From Reticulascus tulasneorum (lineage: Eukaryota; Ascomycota; Sordariomycetes; Glomerellales; Reticulascaceae), in the NCBI GenBank assembly GCA_001557505.1, contig LSAX01000001.1, positions 3,658,001 to 3,722,000 of the forward strand: a stretch of 64,000 nt of DNA. Reading direction: 5' to 3'. Every line of letters begins with the position of its first letter. Position 1 is the stretch's first letter. Positions 10,260 through 19,575 of this stretch are shown here, one piece after another. The notes beneath the pieces are model-generated. The model was not told where the DNA came from. It searched no databases and was given only the letters and a program-made list of their open reading frames with translations. The position numbers and the translations under genes were made by a program.

Positions 10260-11877
10260 ATGAGGCTCCTCGCAACCGCCTCTGGGCTTCTTGGACTCTT
10301 CTCGATAGCTGTCGCAAGCTCCGAATTGACCAGCCAGACACTTCGACTGTCAAAAGTCACCCTTCCGTCAAACTTCAAACCACCACAGGTTTTCAAGAAT
10401 GTGAACTTGGTCCATGTTATCTCTTTAGAGAAGAACTACGTGAAGGAGTCAATCAATGTTCTGATTGAGAACATCGATACCCAGCCTCAAGATGAATACT
10501 TTCTCCCCTTCACGGTGGATCATCTTTCCCGCGCTGGAGGCTTCGAGGTCAAGGACAGGAAGGATGCGAATGCCGGCCCCTTTGATGTCGATTTGGTGGA
10601 ATTTGACCCTCTGAGGTATGCTGCCATGTTCATCTTGTTTTGGTCGCGCTCCAAACTGACTGGCCGCCTAGTGATATCCAATACTACCGAATTCGATTGC
10701 CTTCCCCGTTGAAGGCGAAGGGACAACAGACCCTCGGCATATCGTTCTACTACCTGAAAGCATACAGCCCATTGCCGGCGGCGATCAACCAGGATGATAC
10801 TCAATTCCTCACCTATGATTTCTCCGTCTATTGCCCGTCCGTCTACGTTACCACGAAGCAGAAGACTGAGGTTAAATGCCACTCGTCAAATATTCCGGAC
10901 TATACCAAGATTCCTGGCAGTGGGGACGTGAAGGAATTCCCCCAAAAGTCGGGTGCCAAGCTTACATACGGGCCCTTTGAAGAACAACCTGCTGGTGCGC
11001 TGTCCCCTGCCTCCGTGCGGTTCGAATTCGCCAAGCCTGTCACCCACATCTCCAACCTTGATCGTGACATCGAGGTTAGTCACTGGGGCGGCAACGTGGC
11101 CTTCGAGGAGAGATACACCCTTTACCACCGAGGCGCCAACCTCTCTACTCTCTTCAACAGGGTCAAGTATGCCCAATCGCAATACTTCAACCCCAACAGC
11201 TTTGCGCTCAAGGAAATGAGATTTCCTCTCAAGGTGGGAAGCTCGGATCCCTACTACACCGACGCTATCGGAAACGTGTCGACCTCCAAGTTCAGGAGCA
11301 ACAAGCGAGAGGCTCTGCTTGAGATCAAGCCTCGGTATCCAATCTTTGGCGGCTGGAAATATCCCTTCACAGTCGGTTGGAATTCGGACGCAAAGAACTT
11401 TGTGCGAAAGGTCGTTACGGGAGGATTAACAAAGGTCGCTGGGTCGGGCTACATCTTGAATGTCCCGTTCATGGAGGGTCCTAAGCAGGTAGAAGGGGTG
11501 GAGTATGAGCAAGTCAACATCCGGGTTTCTCTGCCTGAAGGATCCACGTATGTCGTCCCCATTCCAGTTGCACGGCTCTCCTAACAAATTGCAGGAACGT
11601 CAAGTTCTACACTAACATCCCCGAATCTTCCATCACCGACTACTCGATTGACACCTACAAGACCTTCCTGGACACTGTTGGTCGCACGTCGGTGACGATC
11701 AAGGCAAGGAATTTGGTGGATGAGTTCCGGGATCGAGAGTTGGTCGTATCATACGACTACTCAGTTATGTCTGCTTTACGGAAACCCTTCGTTGTGTTTG
11801 TTAGCGTGCTGGGTCTCTTCCTTGGAGCGTGGGCCTTGGGGAGCATTGACGTCGCGTTTGCCTCATCCAAGAAATAG
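10260..11877 (+). CDS. OST1: Oligosaccharyltransferase subunit, ribophorin I (Ost1)
   Basis: Subunit of the ER oligosaccharyltransferase that transfers glycans to Asn residues of nascent proteins. Three exons: 10260-10615, 10672-11547 and 11595-11877, giving 504 residues. The start ATG opens a signal peptide (MRLLATASGLLGLFSIAVAS); the frame is open further upstream but that stretch is not signal-like. The luminal domain carries the ribophorin I features YYRIRLPSPL, SHWGGNVAFEERYTLYHRGA and a conserved GGWKYPFTVGW. A single C-terminal membrane segment (about PFVVFVSVLGLFLGAWALG) is followed by a short tail ending SSKK. Splice phases are consistent (2, 2). Length is close to the yeast protein. 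Confidence 0.94.
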
Positions 11878-13267
11878 TGGCCTGGTTCCTTGAGAGGCGG
11901 TTTTCTCCTACTATTGTACATGTAACATCAGATGGGCACTCAAAAATACCGGAAGGCTTTAGAGTGACGGTTGGATTCGCTGCCTATTTGCGTGTGTGCT
12001 CAGAACTGGCTAGATACGATGAAAGACATGGAAGAATGTCATTTACCTTGTTGGCTCATATGCCATCCCCATTGCATAGAGCCTCTGTGTCAGACCTGAG
12101 TCTCTGTTCTCTCTCGCTCACAATCGAAGACGTAGCCTCCGTAGAATGCAAGGACGGTCTTTGTCTTAAGCATCCACGAAGCACTTACTGGTGGAGACAT
12201 AGCATAAGAAGGAGACCTATCACCATCTGCATTGACCAACATCACCTGAACGTGTGTGTGTGTAGTAAACTCGAGCTTGAAGACATGATATCTTACACCA
12301 TTGATGATCTAGGACTTGAATTGCCTATGCCTAGGCACAGTTATTATGGACCGATAGATGCGATCGTCTGACTGCTTTGGGGCAACAATGCCACATAAAT
12401 TAGGTAGCCACTCATAGGTATGTGCAGCCTATAGGTAGTGGCCACTACTCTAATTCTGGGAAACTCTGCAGGATGTAGTCGCAGTGGTCTCGCGCGCTTA
12501 TTACGTACTCTCGATGATAGCCTTGCATCGTGCTGATGACTATGATGTAGGCCATGATGCTGCGTCAGCGACCACGGCAATGAATATTCTGTTAGAATTT
12601 TTCACGCATGCAGGAGCCCCGTTTGGAACAACCCCCTAAGCGGAGAACACCTTAATTGAAATGTAGCCCAAATCATGTTCTTTACGACGACGACGACGGA
12701 GGATTGCAACAGTTTGCCTCGTCATCGCATTCCTGCCCGGTTTATTGTTCGGCTCCGCTTCGGAAGGAGACTCGGCTGCACAACATGTGCCCTGAAATGG
12801 AGGAGGCTCAGGACCCTGCGTATGCACGAAGAGAGTATGGTAGATAAGACCAAGTTTACTGCATCTGATAGTGGGGGGGGAGAATGGGGAGAACCATGGC
12901 AGAACGTGTCCCTTCCAGGGTTCTCATGCTTAAGCACTGCATGGAGAAGGCTGCAGGGGTTTGTAATACTCGTACTCCGTAATACTGGCATGGCGCACTC
13001 GGTGAGGATCCCAGACATCTGACTCTTCGATCGGCGCGTTGATTAGGATGGGACACATGGCGGGAAATGATAAAAAGGCTGGCACTTCTTCCCTAGTCTC
13101 CCGGACCATTCGTCCACTTACCCTCATCCCGTCTCTGACATCCGTTACCCGGTTCTATCTGCATCTTCTAACCGCTAAGCTACCGCCTTTTACAACCTCA
13201 GCATCCTCCTACGTCGACATTGCATCTACACAAACTGTCAAATCCGCATAAACTAGTAGCCATCAAG
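11878..13267. other. Intergenic region
   Basis: The 1.39 kb between OST1 and the small His/Ser-rich gene holds the OST1 3' flank and the next promoter. The only long open frame (11877-12371) begins at GTG inside the OST1 stop region, has no recognisable domain, and I do not call it. A gtgtgtgtgtg run lies near 12251-12261. Confidence 0.55.
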
Positions 13268-13510
13268 ATGTGTTTCGGAACCGACACGAAAAGATCGAAA
13301 TACTACTACCGCGAGGAGGTCACTCCCGTGAGACACGCCCATCATCATGGCCACCATAGCCATCACAGCCATCATAGCCACCACTCGCCCCGAGCAAGCT
13401 ACACCAGCGTCTCGAGACGGTCATACGTCGCAAGCCCGAGAGCTAGCACAACCAGCTATCGCGCCAGCGTGCCGGTAGCCTACGAGCGCACCAGCCGCAC
13501 CCACTACTAG
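13268..13510 (+). CDS. Small His/Ser-rich protein of unknown function
   Basis: An 80-residue single-exon frame starting MCFGTDTKRSKYYYREE. The middle has a histidine-rich repeat (GHHSHHSHHSHHS) built from near-identical ccatcatagc-type units; the C-terminal half is Ser/Arg/Tyr-rich and basic, ending RTSRTHY. I see no signal peptide or membrane segment. The MCFG...YYY start resembles short fungal proteins I have seen annotated as hypothetical; no function is known to me. The His repeat could bind metal, but that is inference only. The ATG at 13268 is chosen because the open codons upstream (from 13220) have no such resemblance. It stands alone, about 1.4 kb after OST1 and 0.9 kb before the eisosome gene. 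Confidence 0.7.
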   Translation: MCFGTDTKRSKYYYREEVTPVRHAHHHGHHSHHSHHSHHSPRASYTSVSRRSYVASPRASTTSYRASVPVAYERTSRTHY

Positions 13511-14428
13511 GGGGCACTCGTTCGATTGGGCGGTCGACGATGCATTTATGATCGTCGGATATACGCAAGCAATAACGCTAAAGGAATTGGTGTTCGCTCT
13601 TGCTATTTTAATGGCACGGTAGTTTCGGCAACTGGCGCATGCACACCTGGGCTGGGGAAATCTGTTTGCGATTCCATAGGAATGGGCTGGCTGTAGGATG
13701 GGATATGGATGGTCATGTACGAAACGTTTGTTGGAGTTATACTAGGCTCGGCGACAAAGGTTTTTCTGGACCTGAAGTCTTCAGATCGGAATCAATCAAA
13801 ATTTCGAGGAGTTCCTCTCTCTCTCTCTCATTCTCTCTCCTGCCCTCCAGGCTGGCAATGACATTTGGATCACATCATGCGCCTGCTAAGCCTTCAAAGT
13901 GTGTAAGTCCAAAAAATGGCGGGGTGGAGTGGTGGGGTACTAGGGTGTGGGAATGACATCATTGTGCCTCTTTCCTCATCGTCACCGGTTTGCTCGGCTT
14001 TCCTCATGAAGGATGTTAGTGCTTTCGTCTAGAAGGTTGAGGCGTAGAGTTTCTTCGGTTTGAATACTGTCTGCCCCCATCTATGACATGGGATGTCTTA
14101 CCCCGATGTATTCAACTTGGTAGATATTAAATCCAAACTTCTCGTGACATCCCTGCTCAGCTCCCCCTTGACACTTTTCTAAGCCTCACCTCCAAGTAAT
14201 ATCCGGCAATCATTCCGGTTCGACAGAAATACAGCTCTTGGCTTTGGCTCAGAAGTCACATATTGCAGTGAAGACATTTGTGTTACCTCACACAGTACAG
14301 ACCCTAAGAGGCTCCTCCCCCGCTGCAGAATTCCTGTGCTCTTCCTTCAGCAGACATCGACTAGACTTCGGAAGGTACAATAGGAAGATCGCAGGCTAAA
14401 ACCACCAGCTTGAATACCTAATTTCATC
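13511..14428. other. Intergenic region with a CT-rich microsatellite
   Basis: Holds the 3' flank of the small His/Ser-rich gene and the promoter/5' leader of the eisosome gene. A (CT)n run lies near 13816-13836. No coding sequence is supported. Confidence 0.55.
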
Positions 14429-15576
14429 ATGTAAGTGTCATCTTGCGATATAATCTTTCAAGGGTCAGAAACATTGCCCTGAGCCTGTACGATGCCTCTA
14501 TCCCGTCGCAGCAGCGTCGACAGTCGATCCTCTACCTTGATGAGCCTGTATTCGTCCCCGCTCTGTCGTTTTGCCAGTCAGTGTATCTAGACTCTAGGCA
14601 GTTTTCTGACCTTTACTTAGGAACCGAGCTCTTTCAATCCGCTCCAACAAATCCAAATCCGGCTCGCAAGGCGGTCGGCATGGCTTCTCCTTCAACTCCC
14701 TCCGAGGCAATGTGCAACCCGAGCTGTCTCGGAAACTCTATCGCCTGATCAAGTCCGACAACAATCTGATTTCAGCGCACGAAGCCGCCGCCAAGGAGCG
14801 CGTCTCTATCGCGACGCAGCTCAGTGAATGGGGCGAGCAGACTGGTGATGAGTCCATCAGCGATGTATCTGACAAGGTGGGCGTGATATTGAGTGAGATG
14901 GGCGAGCAGGAGGATACGTATGCTCATGCGCTGGACGATTCGAGAGGCATCCTGAAAGCGATTCGCAATACGGAGAAGAGCGTCCAACCCACTCGGGACG
15001 GTAAGGCGAAGATCTCGGATGAGATTCAGAAGCTCAAGATGAAGGAGCCGGAGAGTGCGAGATTGGTTATTCTAGAGCAGGAGCTCGTCAGGGCTGAGGC
15101 GGAGAATTTGGTTGCCGAAGCTCAGTTGACCAACATTGTGAGTTGACTCTCCATGGCAGCAGCAATTGTTCTCTTACTGATATACTACGTAGACTCGCCA
15201 GAAGCTCAAGTTGGCATACGAAGCCGAGTTCGCTGCGACCATCGAGCGGGCCGAGAAGCAGATCATTCTCGCTAAGCACGGCCGCCGTCTTCTTCACCTC
15301 CTGGATGATACACCGGTAGTGCCAGGCAGCACTGCACCAACATACCGCCACGCTTCTCAAGCTCGACAGATTCTTAACGATGCCGAGGATGACCTCAAGG
15401 ATTGGCAGCCCGAGCCAGAACATTATGATGCCCCTCAGAGCGAGGTGACCTCAGAAAGCCCTCGGACGACCATAAAGGGCAAAGAGAACTTGGCCGAAGG
15501 AAATGAAAGCAGAACGTCCGAGGTGAGCCAGACTAGCAGTTCCGGCCAGTCTGATACTGCTCAGGTCGCTGCTTAG
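14429..15576 (+). CDS. pil1: Eisosome core component, Pil1/Lsp1-type BAR protein
   Basis: Pil1/Lsp1 proteins assemble into half-cylinders under furrow-like plasma-membrane domains (eisosomes). Exons: 14429-14430, 14621-15137 and 15193-15576, giving 300 residues. The start codon is split: AT ends exon 1 and G begins exon 2. Donor GTAAGT, a CTGAC branch point and TTTACTTAG acceptor support the 190-nt intron. The joined start reads MNRALSIRSNKSKSGS; codons upstream run back to an in-frame TGA without another ATG. The body shows the Pil1 BAR core: PELSRKLYRLIKSDNN, AAKERVSIATQLSEWG and RQKLKLAYEAEFAATIERAE, ending in an acidic Ser/Glu-rich tail. The basic N-terminal segment suits lipid contact. 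It could be the second (PilB-like) paralogue, since it lacks the MHRTYSMR start of the main Pil1. Confidence 0.9.
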
Positions 15577-16203
15577 AAATGGCTTGTGACCTAGATGGCT
15601 TATCACTGGGGTGAGTGTTGGCTCTATTTGTGCTTTGATGAAGCTACACGGAGTGCGTTCGGATACTTGTCGGGGCACGGTTCTCGCTTGAACAACAAAT
15701 ACCATTATTACTGTTTCTGGCATGGAGTTGTCTGTATCATAATGCACTTGCGTAGTGGGCTATTCGAGAATACGATTGGGATCTTTCTTTGACGCTCGTC
15801 TTAACCGAGACCATATTAACAAGTGAATTGGAGGCATATGCTTAACGTTATCGCATGTAATTAAGGTATCCAAGGTAACACAGACGACCTCACTACCAAG
15901 ATTTCAGTTGGTGGCACCACGGCCACCTTGGGTCTCGCTGAATGAGACGATGGTTTGAGTCTGCAACTTGGTAGAGAATGCCGTACTCGACTACTGGAGA
16001 TGGAATGCGACATAACACGGTGGATCAAATTGCTATTGCCATAAATGGCGTGTTTTATTTATTTATTTATCTTTTTCCTCCTATGACCAACTCGGTAGCA
16101 TCTGGCTACGTAGATGAATGAAACACGAAAGTTACTGCAGCGTCATGCGCTAGTTAAACATTGCTAAAAGAACAAATTATGTTGTGTCGAGTGAGAGATA
16201 TGT
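15577..16203. other. Convergent intergenic region
   Basis: Lies between the stops of the eisosome gene and the Hsp20 gene and should hold both 3' UTRs. A tttatttatttattt run is at about 16053-16069. Nothing else is seen. Confidence 0.55.
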
Positions 16204-17319
16204 TTACTCGATATCCACCTTTCGGATCTCAGTCCACTCCTTCTCCAACTTGGGGACAACAACAATCAAGATGCCGTCCTCCATCTTCGCCGTGATTCCG
16301 AAGCCGTCGACCTCCTCCCTCTCATCGACGCCCGCAGGCGGGAGCGTAACGGAGCGCTCAAACATGCCGACCCGCCTCTCGCTCGAGGTCAGGCTCTGCA
16401 AGAACTCCTCGTCGCCGGGGCGGTAGACGACGCCGGCGATGTTCAGCTCGCTCTTGTCGCCGTCCCAGTTGACGCCAATGTCCTCCTTCTTGGCGCCGGG
16501 GAGGGCGAGGTGCAAGACGAAGGCCTTTTCGGTGTTGAAGATGTCGACCGGCGGGGTGAAGGCTTCGTCCTCGTCGGTGCGGGCGAGCTGTTGCTCGCGG
16601 AACTGCACGGCCCAGTCGCGAATCGATTGGGCGAAGGGGTGGCCTGCGAAGCCTCGGAGGAAGTTGGGCATGTCGAAACCAGCACCGTGGCCGGGGTATG
16701 GCGGTGGAGGAGGAGGTGTTGGCCCTCCGTGGGGTGGTGGTGGCATATGGTGTGGTGGTGGAGGGCCCATTCCGTGGTGAGGATGGCCTTGGCGCCAGGG
16801 GCCAGGGCCGCGTCGGCCGAATCCACGACCGCGGCGGCCGGGACCGTGATGATGATGCTCATGATCATGATCGTGGTCGTGGTCATGATGGTGTCCCTCA
16901 GGGGAGTCACGCATGGTGTTCGGTGAAGTTTCCTTCTCCTTCTCGCCCATCTCGGCGTCGGCGTCGGCGGCGCTCGTTTCAGCCTCTCGGGCTAATTCTT
17001 CGGCCTCATTCATGTTCTCGTCGTTTCGGCAACGGCGACCGCGGCAGCCCCGGCCACCTCGTCGCCCAAAGCCTCCTCGACCACCCCATGGACCACCCCA
17101 GCCCCATGGTCCGCCCCAAGCGGCTGGGCCAGCGCCTCCGTGGCCCGCGAAAGGAAAGCCTGCAGGGGCACCGCCAGGGAGTTGCTGCCCAGCGGTAGCG
17201 TGATCAACACCAGCTCCGGTAGCGCGGGAGGCTGTGGGGTCGAAGGACTGGATAAAGTTCCAGAAAGGATCGGGGGCATGAGGATGCGGATTGTGTCCGT
17301 TTGGTCCGGCCCAAGACAT
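16204..17319 (-). CDS. Hsp20/alpha-crystallin small heat-shock protein with a long low-complexity region
   Basis: A small heat-shock chaperone that would hold unfolding proteins. Single exon, 371 residues, start MSWAGPNGHNPHPHAPDP. The alpha-crystallin domain is at the C-terminus (about 250-371): FTPPVDIFNTEKAFVLHLALPG, DKSELNIAGVVYRPG and a late GILIVVVPKLE. It is interrupted by an insert containing ERRVGMFERSVTLP, as in fungal Hsp30-type proteins. The N-terminal ~240 residues are low complexity: a Gly/Trp-rich block, an Arg-Gly block (GGFGRRGGRGCRGRRC), a Glu-rich block, an alternating Asp-His run (about 150-160) and Pro/Gly/His-rich sequence. It is longer than typical Hsp30 (200-250). A symmetric TATA element lies about 130-155 nt upstream. 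No clean heat-shock element was found by eye. Confidence 0.9.
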   Translation of the reverse strand: MSWAGPNGHNPHPHAPDPFWNFIQSFDPTASRATGAGVDHATAGQQLPGGAPAGFPFAGHGGAGPAAWGGPWGWGGPWGGRGGFGRRGGRGCRGRRCRNDENMNEAEELAREAETSAADADAEMGEKEKETSPNTMRDSPEGHHHDHDHDHDHEHHHHGPGRRGRGFGRRGPGPWRQGHPHHGMGPPPPHHMPPPPHGGPTPPPPPPYPGHGAGFDMPNFLRGFAGHPFAQSIRDWAVQFREQQLARTDEDEAFTPPVDIFNTEKAFVLHLALPGAKKEDIGVNWDGDKSELNIAGVVYRPGDEEFLQSLTSSERRVGMFERSVTLPPAGVDEREEVDGFGITAKMEDGILIVVVPKLEKEWTEIRKVDIE

Positions 17320-17450
17320 GATTGCGGATTGTGTATTTCGGATTAGGATTTTATGTGTAAAGGGGACGGAGATGCTTGTGTGAGTAGAGACTGGGAAGTC
17401 TTGTTTATGGAAATGTGGAATATAGAGATGGGGATGTGGTCGTGATGCGG

Positions 17451-17474
17451 CGACTTATATACTGATATAAGTCG
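17451..17474 (-). promoter_or_regulatory. Palindromic TATA element upstream of the Hsp20 gene
   Basis: A perfect 10-nt inverted repeat with a 4-nt spacer: cgacttatat, actg, atataagtcg. Read on the minus strand it contains TATATAAG, a good TATA box, about 130-155 nt before the Hsp20 ATG. The placement suits a strongly inducible promoter; function is inferred. Confidence 0.55.
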
Positions 17475-19575
17475 AACTGGACGGTGTAGGCAAGATGAAG
17501 CACGCGTAAACCACCCACAATCCAACCCACCTCCCGGACTGATAAGCGCAAGGCAAAAGAAACGTGCGACTCATTGAACAAGTCAGACATACGTAAGTCC
17601 GCATCTGGAACAGAAGAGAAGAAGCTCGAATTGGTGGTTTGCGAGGACAGGCAAGCTTCCGCCACGCGTCCTGGGAGGGATCGGGCGATCGCTCATTGGA
17701 AGGACGGCAGCCAGTTCACCGAGCTCCGATCTTCAATCCCAGGCGTTGTCTCTGCGGGGGACCAACTAAGGTTTGGGGGGGCGAACTAACAATGAAACTA
17801 GGCCTACATGCTTGCCCACGTACATAGCAAGTGAGGTGACTCTTTCAGAGTTACGCCTATTGATGATCTGTGCTTGGCACGCGTCCTACGTTTGCCTCAT
17901 GGTTCCCAGTCAAACCAGTCAGCCATAAGGGCCTAGATACGCATGTGACGGCGTTGGCGGGGTTTCGGGACCGAGTCTTCAAGCTTTGGCTGGTTGACTG
18001 TGGAGAGATGGTCGGAGGTCACTCACCTCCCACCAAGCCAGCAAGGTTCGCCACAGATGGAGGACGCGTGGTCCAAGTGGACTCCTGCTGTAGGCGGGTG
18101 CAGCCGCGACACCAAAGTGGTGGCTGGCCAGGCCTAGGTAAGGGAACAAAGTGAGTAATAACCTAATTGCGTGGGAGAGGTGCACCCGAGCAACGAGCTC
18201 TCGGTGCGAAGATGATCCAGGACCCATCCATCACCGTCTTTCTTTCGACGATTCAGATTTAGGCAAGAAATTTGGGGGCCATCGAGGATTGACGATGATG
18301 ATTAAGAAACGGGAGGAGAGACATGGGAAATTTAGGCCCAATCCTGAGGCGCCGTATGTAGATGGTCTCCTCCCATCTTCAACCTCCTCCTCCGTCTGCC
18401 CACCTCCAATTTGGTTATTTCTTCCCTGACGGGTCCCGCTATGTTGCCGGTCTCCAAAAATAGGACAGTCTGGGAGTTCTCCCATTTCCATTTCCATTCC
18501 CATGTATGTATGAAAGTACAGATGCACGCCCAACTCAACCTCATCAAATATGAGCTTGGATGCCGTCATATGAGCAAAGGTTCCCATAACACGGCGCTTC
18601 TATCTGCGAAATTTCCATCTCATCGCATGAGAAGGGCTTGCCGCTTGCAATCCTTGGCCAGCAGGGCCAGGTGATATGGGAGGGAGAGGGGGGGGCGTTC
18701 AAGAACCTAACCTAGAACCTGCCTGGCTGACTTCCTCATCTCGCTCGCTTCTTCTACCAGACACCACACCCCCCCGGCTCTGCCAGCATTCGCTGGAGCC
18801 CAAAAGTGGCTTCTTAGCAGCCTCCCCCCCCTGGCCAGGCGCTTCCAACTCGCAACTGGATGTTTCTTCATTGCGACTCCATTCCACAAGTGATTAAGCG
18901 CCCGTGGCATTCGCCCAATCATTGAGCTCGGCTTGCCATGCCCTCCCATGCAGACCATATGCCGCCGCCACTAATCCTCCCCCCAAACCCCAAAGCAGAC
19001 GCCGTCCTTCTGACGAGAGTGGTGAAGGCCTTCCCCTCTCTGTAGTAAATTAGGTAGTACGCCTGAGTGAGGTGTGCGCAGTGTGGTCCTGCCGCTGACG
19101 CCCGGTTCCTGTTTCTGCCCCATCCCATGTTTTTCCCCATCCCACCACCTACCACCACCACCGATGCGGACTGGCCCATGCTATCTGGCCCGCATGTCAA
19201 AACTCCTCCAATACTTCTTTAACATCTTTGGCAGATCGCGTTTCAATCTCTGAGCTCTCCCCCTTTTCTTTCCCAAAAGACATCTCCGTTTGCTCGCGTC
19301 GACATCAGCCTGCTTCGATTGCTGCTGCACCGAGAGCAGACCAGGCCGGGCCAGTTCTTGCGACCTCACCCCGTGAGAGTACCCGACGCCAAAACCCCAC
19401 CCCCAATCCGTCCTTGATTAAGTTGGGGCCTGCACAGAGAAGGCCAGGTCCTAAGCTCCTATAAATAACTTTTTTTTTTCCGTTGCTGCTACTGCTGCTC
19501 GACTCGTCGTTGTGCGTCATCCTGTCTTGTTCCTGCACCTAGTTCGCGTACCTGCGCAAGTTGGGTCAGACAAAG
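17475..19575. other. Long divergent intergenic region
   Basis: About 2.1 kb between the Hsp20 promoter element and the WW/PhoD start. The part before 19576 is rich in C and T on the + strand and includes a T10 run near 19469-19478, typical of fungal 5' leaders. No coding sequence is supported. Confidence 0.55.

Noticed and set aside
11877..12371. 164-codon open frame on + strand after OST1
   Set aside because: It starts at GTG overlapping the OST1 stop, has no domain, and its composition is not coding-like. Treated as 3' flank.
14443..14748. 101-codon open frame over the first intron and exon 2 of the eisosome gene
   Set aside because: It is in the wrong frame for the BAR protein and runs through the intron.
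17580..17640. GAA-rich stretch as a heat-shock element for the Hsp20 gene
   Set aside because: The GAA units are direct rather than the inverted GAA/TTC arrangement of a clean element.
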